A DNA stretch of 64,000 bases from Ianthella basta (lineage: Eukaryota; Porifera; Demospongiae; Verongiida; Ianthellidae), in assembly GCA_964019415.1 (NCBI GenBank), contig OZ025877.1, positions 1,885,501 to 1,949,500 of the forward strand, written 5' to 3'. This document shows positions 1 to 12,659 of the stretch, piece after piece. The position numbers were made by a program, and so were the translations under genes. The notes under the pieces were generated by a model. It ran no database searches. It saw nothing but the letters and a program-made list of their open reading frames with translations, and was not told the origin of the DNA. Position 1 is the stretch's first letter; every line of letters starts with the position of its first letter.

Positions 1-3000
1 ATAGTGTCCCCTAGGACACTACACATTTAATAGTGTCCCCCTAGAACACTACCCATTTAATAGTGTCCCCTAGGACACTACCCATTTAATAGTGTCCCCT
101 AGGACACTACCCATTTAATATATAGTGTCCCCTTAGGACACTACCCATTTAATAGTGTCCCCCTAGGACACTACCCATTTAATAGTGTCCCCTAGGACAC
201 TACCCATTTCATAGTGTCCCATTAGGACACTAGCCATTTAATAGTGTCCCCTAGGACACTACCCATTTAATAGTGTCCCCTAGGACACTACCCATTTAAT
301 AGTGTCCCCTAGGACACTACCCATTTAATAGTGTCCCCTAGGACACTACCCATTTCATAGTGTCTCCTAGGACACTACCCATTTAATAGTGTCCCCCTAG
401 GACACTACCCATTTAATAGTGTCCCCTAGGACACTACCCATTTAATAGTGTCCCCTAGGACACTACCCATTTTATAGTGTCCCATAGGACACTACCCATT
501 TAATAGTATCCCCTGGGACACTGCCCATTTAATAGTGTTCACCCTAGGACACTACCCATTTAATAGTGTCCCCTAGGACACTACCTATTTAATAGTGTCG
601 CCTAGGACACTACTCATTTGATAGTGTCCCCCTAGGACACTTCCTATTCAATAGTGTCCCCTAGGACACTACCCATTTATTAGTGTCCCCCTAGGACACT
701 ACACATTTAATAGTGTCCCCTAGGACACTGCCCATTTAAGAGTGTTCACCCTAGGACACTACCCATTTAATAGTGTCCCCTTGGACACTACTCATTTAAT
801 AGTATCCCCTAGGACACTACCCATATAATAGTATCCCGTAGGACACTACCCATTTAATAGTGTCCCCTAGGACACTACCCTTTTAATAGTGTCCCCTAGG
901 ACACTACACATTTAATAGTGTTCACCCTAGGTCACTACCCATTTAATAGTGTCCCCCTAGGACACTACCCATCTAATAGTGTCCCCTAGGACACTACCCA
1001 TTTAATAGTGTCCCCTAGGACACTACCCATTTAATAGTATCCCCTAGGACACTGCCCATTTAATAGTGTTCACCCTAGGTCACTACCCATTTAATAGTGT
1101 CCCTCTAGGACACTACCCATTTAATAGTGTCCCCTAGGACACTACCTATTTGATAGTGTCGCCTAGGACACTACTCATTTGATAGTGTCCCCCTAGGACA
1201 CTACCTATTTAATAGTGTCCCCCTAGGACACTACCCATTTAATAGTGTCCCCTAGGACACTACCCATTTAATAGTGTCCCCTAGGACACTACCCATTTAA
1301 TAGTGTCCCCTAGGACACTACCTATTTAATAGTGCCCCCTAGGACACTACCTATTTAATAGTGTCGCCTAGGACACTACTCATTTGATAGTGTCCCCCTA
1401 GGACACCACCTATTTAATAGTGTCCCCTAGGACACTACTCATTTAATAATATCCCCTAGGGCACCACCCATATAATAGTATCCCCTAGGACACTACCCAT
1501 TTAATTGTGTCCCCTAGGACACTACCCATTTAATAGTGTCCCCTAGAACACTACACATTTAATAGTGTCCCCCTAGGACACTACCCATTTAATAGTGTCC
1601 CCTATGACACTACCCATTTAATAGTGTCCCCTAGGACACTACCCATTTAATAGTGTCCCCTTAGGACACTACCCATTTAATAGTGTCCCCTAGGACATTA
1701 CCCATTTAATAGTGTCCCCTTAGGACACTAGCCATTTAATAGTGTCCCCCTAGGACACTACCCATTTAATAGTGTCCCCTAGGACACTACCCATTTAATA
1801 GTGTCCCCTAGGACACTACCCATTTAATAGTGTCCCCTAGGACACTACCCATTTAATAGTGTCCCCTAGGACACTACCCATTTAATAGTGTCCCCCTAGG
1901 ACACTACCCTTTTAATAGTGTCCTCTAGGACACTACCCATTTAATAGTGTCCTCTAGGACACTACCCATTTAATAGTGTCCCCTAGGACACTACCCATTT
2001 TATAGTGTCCCCTAGGACACTACCCATTTAATAGTATCCCCTAGGACACTGCCCATTTAATAGTGTTCACCCTAGGTCACTACCCATTTAATAGTGTCCC
2101 CCTAGGACACTACCCATTTAATAGTGTCCCCTTAGGACACTACCCATTTAATAGTGTCCCCTAGGACATTACCCATTTAATAGTGTCCCCTTAGGACACT
2201 AGCCATTTAATAGTGTCCCCCTAGGACACTACCCATTTAATAGTGTCCCCTAGGACACTACCCATTTAATAGTGTCCCCTAGGACACTACCCATTTAATA
2301 GTGTCCCCTAGGACACTACCCATTTAATAGTGTCCCCTAGGACACTACCCATTTAATAGTGTCCCCCTAGGACACTACCCTTTTAATAGTGTCCTCTAGG
2401 ACACTACCCATTTAATAGTGTCCTCTAGGACACTACCCATTTAATAGTGTCCCCTAGGACACTACCCATTTTATAGTGTCCCCTAGGACACTACCCATTT
2501 AATAGTATCCCCTAGGACACTGCCCATTTAATAGTGTTCACCCTAGGTCACTACCCATTTAATAGTGTCCCCCTAGGACACTACCCATTTAATAGTGTCC
2601 CCTAGGACACTACCTATTTAATAGTGTCGCCTAGGACACTACTCAGTTGATAGTGTCCCCCTAGGACACTACCTATTTAATAGTGTCCCCTAGGACACTA
2701 CCCATTTAATAGTGTCCCCCTAGGACACTACACATTTAATAGTGTCCCCTAGGACACTGCCCATTTAAGAGTGTTCACCCTAGGTCACTACCCATTTAAT
2801 AGTGTCCCCTTAGGACACTACCTATTTAATAGTGTCCCCTAGGACACTACCTATTTAATAGTGTCCCCTAGGACACTACCTATTTAATAGTGTCGCCTAG
2901 GACACTACTCATTTGATAGTGTCCCCCTAGGACACTACCCATTTAATAGTGTCCCCTAGGACACTACCCATTTAATAGTGTTCACCCTAGGACACTACCC

Positions 3001-3320
3001 ATTTAATAGTGTCCCCCTAGGACACTACTCATTTAATAATATCCCCTAGGGCACCACCCATATAATAGTACCCCCTAGGACACTACCCATTTAATAGTGT
3101 CCCCTAGGACACTACCCATTTAATTGTGTCCCCTAGGACACTACCCATTTAATAGTGTCCCCTAAGACACTACCCTTTAATAGTATCCCCCTAGGACACT
3201 ACTCATTTAATAGTGTCCCCTAGGACACTACCCATTTAATAGTATCCCCCTAGGACACTACCCATTTAATAGTGTCCCCTAGGCCACTACCCATTTAATA
3301 GTGTCCCCTAGGACACTATA
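1..3320 (+). repeat. Hairpin satellite array, segment A (29-30 bp monomer)
   Basis: Tandem monomers run without a break from the first base, so the array starts outside the window. The consensus monomer is arm TAGTGTCC, centre CCTA (or CCCTA, giving 30 bp), arm GGACACTA and spacer CCCATTTAA. The two arms are exact reverse complements, and the centre contains the AvrII site CCTAGG. Recurrent variants include TAGTATCC and TAGTGTTCACC arms, TAGTGTCG, and spacers CCCATATAA, CTATTTAA and CTCATTTAA. A block near 1650-2100 recurs about 471 bp downstream (compare the unusual GACATTA at 1694 and 2165). No open reading frame of note is present. A role in centromere or heterochromatin is inference only. 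Confidence 0.97.
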
Positions 3321-3712
3321 TTATATTTATATTATTATTGAAAAACACACCAGTGAAGGTGCAAAAGAGCAGACACAGCACAAGTTAAGTTACATGGTGG
3401 AGGCTGAGGATACAATAAAGTCTAATTCTGACTGAGCAAAATGGGGAATTACAGAGTGAGTATCTCGGATCTCTCTAATTAGATGACCCACAGCAACATG
3501 ATCAGTGGAATAAGATTTACAATGAGAAGGACCAAACATACAGTTGTACCCTATAAAACCTGAATTACATACTAAAGAACTTTCATGAAAAACAGAACGA
3601 ATGAAACTAGATGAGTGAGATAATGCAGTGGAAAGTAGTCTGATAAATCTGGAATAAATGATGTTGTAAATGCTTTTAGTAAATCCAACAGCATGGGCAA
3701 TAGACGTATACT
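3321..3712. mobile_element. 392-bp non-satellite insertion with 6-bp target duplication
   Basis: Unique AT-rich DNA splits a satellite monomer. The satellite reads up to ACTATA at 3315-3320, and ACTATA is repeated at 3713-3718, where the array resumes in register. The uninterrupted version of the same monomer context is present at 4781-4800, so this is an insertion rather than array decay. The insert begins with an A/T-only stretch (about 3321-3339) and has no clear terminal inverted repeats and no coding frame of note. Read on the minus strand it would end in an AT-rich tail, which would suit a SINE or a 5'-truncated LINE fragment, but I do not recognise a family. Confidence 0.8.
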
Positions 3713-5640
3713 ACTATACATTTAATAGTGTCCCCTAGGACACTACACATTTAATATATAGTGTCCCCTAGGACACTACCCATTTAATAGTGTCCCCCTA
3801 GGACACTACCCATTTAATAGTGTTCCCTAGGACACTGCACATTTAATAGTGTTCCCCTAGGACACTATCCATTTAATAGTGTCCCCCTAGGACACTACTC
3901 ATTTAATGGTGTCCCCTAGGACACTACTCATTTAATAGTGTCCCCCTAGGACACTACCCATTTAATAGTGTCCCCTAGGACACTACCCTTTTAATAGTGT
4001 CCCCTTAGGACACTACCCATTTAATAGTGTCCCCTAGAACACTACCCTTTTAATAGTGTTCCCCTAGCTATAGGACAATACCCATTTAATAGTGTTCCCC
4101 TAGGACACTACCCATTTAATAGTGTCCCCTAGGACACTACCCATTTAATAGTGTCCCCTAGGACACTACCCATTTAATAGTGTTCCCCTAGGACACTACC
4201 CATTTAATAGTGTCCCCTAGGACACTACCCATTTAATATTGTCCCCCTAGGACAATACCCATTTAATAGTGTCCCCTAGGACACTACCCATTTAATAGTG
4301 TTCCCTAGGGCGCTACCCATTTACTAGTGTCCCCTAGGACACTACCCATTTAATAGTGTCCCCCTATGACATTACCCATTTAATAGTGTCCCCTTAGGAC
4401 ACTACCCATTTAATTGTGTCCCCTAGGACACTACCCATTTAATAGTGTCCCCTAGGACACTATCCATTTAATAGTGTCCTCCTAGGACACTACCCATATA
4501 ATAGTGTCCTCTAGGACACTACCCATTTAATAGTGTCCCCAGGACACTACCCATTTAATAGTGTCCCCCTAGGACACTACCCATTTAATAGTGTCCCCTA
4601 GCATAGGACACTACCCATTTAATAGTGTCCCCTAGGACACTACCCTTTAATAGTATCCCCCTAGGACACTACTCATTTATTAGTGTCCCCTAGGACACTA
4701 CCCATTTAATAGTATCCCCCTAGGACACTACCCATTTAATAGTGTCCCCTAGGCCACTACCCATTTAATAGTGTCCCCTAGGACACTATACATTTAATAG
4801 TGTCCCCTAGGACACTACACATTTAATATATAATGTCCCCTAGGACACTACCTATTTAATAGTGTCCCCCTAGGACACTACCCATTTAATAGTGTCCCCT
4901 AAGACACTGCACATTTAATAGTGTTCCCCTAGGACACTATCTATTTAATAGTGTCCCCCTAGGACACTACCCATTTAATGGTGTCCCCTAGGACACTACT
5001 CATTTAATAGTGTCTCCCTAGGACACTACCCATTTAATAGTGTCCCCTAGGACACTACCCTTTTAATAGTGTCCCCTTAGGACAATACCCATTTAATAGT
5101 GTCCCCTAGGACACTACCCTTTTAATAGTGTTCCCCTAGCTATAGGACAATACCCATTTAATAGTGTTCCCCTAGGACACTACCCTTTTAATAGTGTCCC
5201 CCTAGGACACTACCCATTTAATAGTGTCCCCTAGGACACTACCCTTTTAATAGTGTTCCCCTAGCTATAGGACACTATCCATTTAATAGTGTCCCCCTAG
5301 GACACTACCCTTTTAATAGTGTCCCCCTAGGACACTACCCTTTTAATAGTGTTCCCCTAGGACACTACCCATTTAATAGTGTCCCCTAGGACACTACCCA
5401 TTTAATAGTGTTCCCCTAGGACACTACCCATTTAATAGTGTCCCCTAGGACACTACCCATTTAATAGTATCCCCCTAGGATACTACCCATTTAATAGTGT
5501 CCCCCTAGGACACTACCCATTTAATAGTGTCCCCCTAGGACACTACCCATATAATAGTGTCCCCCTAGGACACTACCCATTTAATAGTGTTCCCTTAGGA
5601 CACTACCCATATAATAGTGTTCCCCTAAGACACTATCCAT

Positions 5641-5683
5641 TAATCCAGCCTTTCATCCTTTCATTAATCTATCCAGCAATATT
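5641..5683. other. Short non-satellite patch inside the array
   Basis: About 43 bp replaces or interrupts the spacer of one monomer. The sequence leaves the satellite after ACTATCCAT and returns at AAAAGCGTCCCC. The patch carries two short direct repeats of its own (CATTAATC and ATCCAGC, each twice). Its origin is unknown. It is too short to assign to an element. Confidence 0.6.
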
Positions 5684-8600
5684 AAAAGCGTCCCCTAGGA
5701 CACTACCCATTTAATAGTGTTCCCCTAGGACACTATCCATTTAATAGTGATCCCCTAGGATACTACCCATTTAATATATAGTATTCCCCTAGGACACTCC
5801 CCATTTAATAGTGTCCCCTAGGACACTACCCATTTAATAGTGTTCCCCTAGGACACTACCCATATAATAGTGTCCCCTAGGACACTACCCATTTAATAGT
5901 GTCCCTTAGGACACTACCCATATAATAGTGTCCCCTAGGACACTACCCATTTAATAGTGTCCCCAGGACACTACCCATTTAATAGTGTCCCCCTAGGACA
6001 CTACCCATATAATAGTGTCCCCTAGGACACTACCCTTGAATAGTATCCCCCTAGGACACTATTCATTTAATAGTGTCCCCTAGGACACTACCCATTTAAG
6101 ACTATCCCCCTAGGATACTACCCATTTAATAGTGTCACCTAGGACACTACCCATTTAATAGTGTCCCCTAGGACACTACCCATTTAATAGTATCCCCCTA
6201 GGATACTACACATTTAATAGTGTCCCCTAGGACACTACCCATATAATAGTGTTCCCCTAGGACACTACCCATTTAATAGTGTCCCCTAGGACACTACCCT
6301 TGAATAGTATCCCCCTAGGACACTATCCATTTAATAGTGTCCCCCTAAGACACTACCCATTTAATAGTGTTCCGCTAGGACACTACCCATTTAATAGTGT
6401 CCCCCTAGGACACTACCCATATAATAGTGTCCCCTAGGACACTACCCATTTAATAGTGTTCACCCTAGGACACTACCCATTTAATTGTGTTCCCCTAAGA
6501 CACTATCCATTTAATAGTGTTCCCCTAGGACACTACCCATTTAATAGTGTTCCCCTAGGACACTACCCATTTAATCGTGTTCCCCTAGGACACTACCGAT
6601 TTAATAGTGTCCCCTAGGATACTACCCATTTAATAGTGTTCACCCTAGGACACTACCCATTTAATAGCGTTCCTCTAGGACACTACCCATTTAATAGTGT
6701 CCCCCTAGGACACTACCCATATAATAGTGTCCCCTAGGACACTACCCATTTAATAGTGTCCCCTAGGACACTACCCATTTAATAGTGTTCCCCTAGGACA
6801 CTATCCATTTGATGGTATCCCCTAGGACACTATCCATTTAATAGTGTTCCCCTAGGACACTACCCATTTAATAGCGTCCCCTAGGACACTACCCATTTAA
6901 TAGTGTTCCCCTAGGACACTATCCATTTAATAGTGTCCCCCTAGGACACTACCCATTTAATAGCGTCCCCTAGGACACTACCCATTTAATAGTGTTCCCC
7001 TAGGACACTATCCATTTAATAGTGTCCCCCTAGGACACTACCCATTTAATAGTGTTCCCCTAGGACACTATCCATTTAATAGTGTCCCCCTAGGACACTA
7101 ACCATTTAATAGTGTTCCCCTAGGACACTATCCATTTAATAGTGTCCCCCTAGGACACTACCCATTTAATAGTGTTCCCCTAGGACACTACACATTTAAT
7201 AGTGTTCCCCTAGGACACTATCCATTTAATAGTGTTCCCCTAGGACACTACCCATTTAATAGTGCTCCCCTAGGACACTATCCATTTAATAGTGTCCCCC
7301 TAAAACACTACCCATTTAATAGTGTTCCGCTAGGACAATACCCATTTAATAGTGTTCCCTTGGACACTATCCATTTGATGGTGTCCCCTAGGACACTATC
7401 CATTTAATAGTGTTCCCCTAGGACACTACCCATTTAATAGCGTCCCCTAGGACACTACCCATTTAATAGTGTTCCCCTAGGACACTATCCATTTAATAGT
7501 GTCCCCCTAGGACACTACCCATTTAATAGCGTCCCTTAGGACACTACCCATTTAATAGTGTTCCCCTAGGACACTATCCATTTAATAGTGTCCCCCTAGG
7601 ACACTACCCATTTAATAGTGTTCCCCTAGGACACTATCCATTTAATAGTGTCCCCCTAGGACACTACCCATTTAATAGTGTTCCCCTAGGACACTACACA
7701 TATAATAGTGTTCCCCTAGGACACTACCCATTCAATAGTGCTCCCCTAGGACACTATCCATTTAATAGTGTCCCCCTAAAACACTACCCATTTAATAGTG
7801 TTCCGCTAGGACAATACCCATTTAATAGTGTTCCCCTAGGACACTACCCATATAATAGTGTTCCCCTAAGACACTATCCATTTAATAGTGTCCCCCTAGG
7901 ACAATACCCATATAATAGTGTTCCGCTAGGACACTACCCATTTAATAGTGTCCCCCTAGGACACTACCCATATGATAGTGTCCCCTAGGACACTACCCAT
8001 TTCATAGTGTTCCCCTAGGACACTACCCATTTAATAGTGTTCCCCTAGGACACTATCCATTTAATAGTGTTCCCCTAGGACACTACCCATTTAATAGTGT
8101 TCCCCTAGGACACTACCCATTTAATCGTGTTCCCCTAGGACACTACCGATTTAATAGTGTCCCCTAGGACACTACCCATTTAATAGTGTTCACCCTAGGA
8201 CACTACCCATTTAATAGCGTTCCTCTAGGACACTACCCATTTAATAGTGTCCCCCTAGGACACTACCCATATAATAGTGTCCCTTAGGACACTACCCATT
8301 TAATAGTGTCCCCTAGGACACTACCCATTTAATAGTGTTCCCCTAGGACACTATCCATTTGATGGTGTCCCCTAGGACACTATCCATTTAATAGTGTTCC
8401 CCTAGGACACTACCCATTTAATAGCGTCCCCTAGAACACTACCCATTTAATAGTGTTCCCCTAGGACACTATCCATTTAAAAGTGATCCCCTCGGACACT
8501 ACCCATTTAATAGTGTTCCCCTAGGACACTACCCATTTAATAGTGTCCCCTAGGACACTACCCATTTAATAGTGTTCCCCTAGGACACTACCCATTTAAT

Positions 8601-8963
8601 AGTGTCCCCCTAGGAGACTACCCATATAATAGTGTCCCCTAGGACATTACCCATTTAATAGTGTCCCCCTAGGACAATACCCATTCAATAGCGTCCCCTA
8701 GGACACTACCCATTTTATAGTGTCGCCTAGGGCACTACCCATTTAATAGTGTCCCCTAGGACACTACCCATTTAATAGTGTCCCCCTAGCTAGGACACTA
8801 CCCATTTAATAGTGTCCCCTAGGACACTACCCATTTAATTGTGTCCCCTAGGACACTACCCATTTAATAGTGTCCCCTAGGACACGACCCATTTAATAGT
8901 GTCCCCTAGGACACTACCCATTTAATAGTGTCCCCTAGGACACTACCCATTTAATAGTGTCCC

Positions 8964-11005
8964 CCTAGGACACTACCCATTTAATAGTGTCCCCTAGGAC
9001 ACTACCCATTTAATAGTGTCCCCCAGGACACTACCCATTTAATAGTGTCCCCTAGGACACTACTCATTTAATAGTGTTCACCCTAGGTCACTACCCATTT
9101 AATAGTGTCCCCTAGGACACTACTCATTTAATAGTGTTCACCCTAGGACACTACCCATTTAATAGTATCCCCTAGGACACCACCCATTTAATAGTATCCC
9201 CTAGGACATTACCCATTTAATAGTGCCCCCTAGGACACTACGCATTTAATAGTGTCCCCCTAGGACACAACACATTTAATAGTGTCCCCTAGGACACTAC
9301 CCATTTAATAGTGTCCCCCTGGGACACTACCCATTCAATAGTATCCTCTAGGACACTACCCATTTATTAGTATCCACTAGGACACCACCCATTTAATAGT
9401 GTCCCCTAGGACACTACCCATTTAATAGTGTCCCCTAAAACACTACCCATTTATTAGTGTCCCCTAGGACACTCCACATTTAATAGTGTCCCCTAGGACA
9501 CTACCTATTTAATAGTATCCCCTAGGACACTACACATTAAATAGTGTCCCCTAAGACACTACCTATTTAATAGTGTCCCCTAGGACACTACTCATTTAAT
9601 AGTGTCCCCCTAGGACACTACCTATTTAATAGTGTCCCCTAGGACACTACCTATTTAATAGTGTCCCCTTAGGACACCACCCATTTAATAGTGTCCCCTA
9701 GGACACTACCGATTTAATAGTGTTCCCCTAGGACACTACCCATTTAATAGTGTTCACCTAGGTCACTACCCATTTAATAGTGTCCCCCTAGGACACTACA
9801 CATTTAATAGTGTCCCCTAGGACACTACTCATTTAATAGTGTCCCCCTAGGACACTACCTATTTAATAGTGTCCCCTAGGACACTACCCATTTAATAGTG
9901 TCCCCTTAGGACACTTCCCATTTAATAGTGTCCCCTAGGACACTACCCAATTAATAGTATCCACCTAGGACACTACCCATTTAATAGTGTCCCCTAGGAC
10001 ACTACCCATTTAATAGTGTCCCCCAGGACACTACCCATTTAATAGTGTCCCCTAGGACACTACTCATTTAATAGTGTTCACCCTAGGTCACTACCCATTT
10101 AATAGTGTCCCCTAGGACACTACTCATTTAATAGTGTTCACCCTAGGACACTACCCATTTAATAGTATCCCCTAGGACACCACCCATTTAATAGTATCCC
10201 CTAGGACATTACCCATTTAATAGTGCCCCCTAGGACACTACGCATTTAATAGTGTCCCCCTAGGACACAACACATTTAATAGTGTCCCCTAGGACACTAC
10301 CCATTTAATAGTGTCCCCCTGGGACACTACCCATTCAATAGTATCCTCTAGGACACTACCCATTTATTAGTATCCACTAGGACACCACCCATTTAATAGT
10401 GTCCCCTAGGACACTACCCATTTAATAGTGTCCCCTAAAACACTACCCATTTATTAGTGTCCCCTAGGACACTCCACATTTAATAGTGTCCCCTAGGACA
10501 CTACCTATTTAATAGTATCCCCTAGGACACTACACATTAAATAGTGTCCCCTAGGACACTACCTATTTAATAGTGTCCCCTAGGACACTACTCATTTAAT
10601 AGTGTCCCCCTAGGACACTACCTATTTAATAGTGTCCCCTAGGACACTACCTATTTAATAGTGTCCCCTTAGGACACCACCCATTTAATAGTGTCCCCTA
10701 GGACACTACCGATTTAATAGTGTTCCCCTAGGACACTACCCATTTAATAGTGTTCACCTAGGTCACTACCCATTTAATAGTGTCCCCCTAGGACACTACA
10801 CATTTAATAGTGTCCCCTAGGACACTACTCATTTAATAGTGTCCCCCTAGGACACTACCTATTTAATAGTGTCCCCTAGGATACTACCCATTTAATAGTG
10901 TCCCCTTAGGACACTTCCCATTTAATAGTGTCCCCTAGGACACTACCCAATTAATAGTATCCACCTAGGACACTACCCATTTAATAGTGTCCCCCAGGAC
11001 ACTAC
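8964..11005 (+). repeat. 1,000-bp tandem duplication of a satellite block
   Basis: Copy 1 (about 8964-9963) and copy 2 (about 9964 onward) align at an exact offset of 1,000 bp over nearly the whole unit, including rare variants such as CCCCCAGG, GTGCCCCC, ATTCAATAGTATCCTC and ACTCCACATT. I found only two differences by eye: AAGACAC at 9553 against AGGACAC, and GGACACTAC against GGATACTAC at about 10880. Homology to a third, more diverged and shorter copy continues to about 11800 (CCCCCAGG at 10991 and 11670, offset 679). The near identity points to recent unequal exchange or replication slippage. Confidence 0.9.
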
Positions 11006-12659
11006 TCATTTAATAGTGTCCCCTATAGGACACTACCCATTTAATAGTATCCCCCTAGGACACTACCCATTTAATAGTGGCCCCTAGGACACTACGCATA
11101 TAATAGTGTCCCCCTAGGACACTACTCATTTAATAGTGTCCCCTAGAACACTACCTATTTAATAGTGTCCCCTAGGACACTACCTATTTAATAGTGTCCC
11201 CTAGGACACTACCTATTTAATAGTGTCCCCTAGGACACTACTCATTTAATAGTGTCCCCCTAGGACACTACCTATTTAATAGTGTCCCCTAGGACACTAC
11301 CCATTTAATAGTGTCCCCTTAGGACACTACCCATTTAATAGTGTCCCCTAGGACACTACCCATTTAATAGTGTCCCCTAGGACACTACCCATTTAATAGT
11401 GTTCACCCTAGGTCACTACCCATTTAATAGTGTCTCCCTAGGACACTACCCATTTAATAGTGTCCCCTAGGACACTACCTATTTAATAATGTCCCCTAGG
11501 ACACTACTCATTTAATAGTGTCCCCCTAGGACACCACCTATTTAATAGTGTCCCCTAGGACACTACCCATTTAATAGTGTCCCCTTAGGACACTTCCCAT
11601 TTAATAGTGTTCCCTAGGACACTACCCATTTAATAGTATCCACCTAGGACACTACCCATTTAATAGTGTCCCCCAGGACACTACTCATTTAATAGTGTCC
11701 CCTATAGGACACTACCCATTTAATAGTATCACCCTAGGACACTACCCATTTAATAGTGCCCCCTAGGACACTACGCATTTAATAGTGTCCCCCTAGGACA
11801 CTACACATTTAATAGTGTCACCTAGGACACTACCCATTTAATAGTGTTCCCCTAGGACACTACCTATTTAATAGTGTCCCCTAGGACACTACCCATTTAA
11901 TAGTGTCCCCTAGGACACTACCCATTTACCAGTGTCCCCTAGGACGCTAACCATTTAATAGTGTCCCCCTAGGACACTACCCATTTAATAGTGTCCCCTA
12001 AGACACCACCCATTTAATGGTGTTCCCCTAGGACACCATCCATTTAATAGTGTTCCCCTAGGACACTACCCATTTAATAGTGTTCCCCTAGGACACTACC
12101 CATTTAATAGTGTCCCCTAGGACACTACCCATTTAATAGTGTTCCCCTAGGACACTACCCATTTAATAGTGTCCCCCTAGGACACTACCCATATAATAGT
12201 GTCCCCTAGGACACTACCTATTTAATAGTGTCCCCCTAGGACAATACCCATTTAATAGTGTCCCCTAGGACACTACCCATTTAATAGTGTTCCCTAGGAC
12301 ACTACCCATTTACTAGTGTCCCCTAGGACACTACCCATTTAATAGTGTCCCCCTAGGACATTACCCATTTAATAGTGTCCCCTTAGGACACTACCCATTT
12401 AATTGTGTCCCCTAGGACACTACCCATTTAATAGTGTCCCCTAGGACACTATCCATTTAATAGTGTCCTCCTAGGACACTACCCATATAATAGTGTCCTC
12501 TAGGACACTACCCATTTAATAGTGTCCCCTAGCATAGGACACTACCCATTTAATAGTGTCCCCTAGGACACTACCCTTTAATAGTATCCCCCTAGGACAC
12601 TACTCATTTAATAGTGTCCCCTAGGACACTACCCATTTAATAGTATCCCCCTAGGACAC

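Noticed and set aside
3321-3712. Solo LTR or MITE
   Set aside because: No TG...CA ends and no terminal inverted repeats are visible, so it was left as an unclassified insertion.
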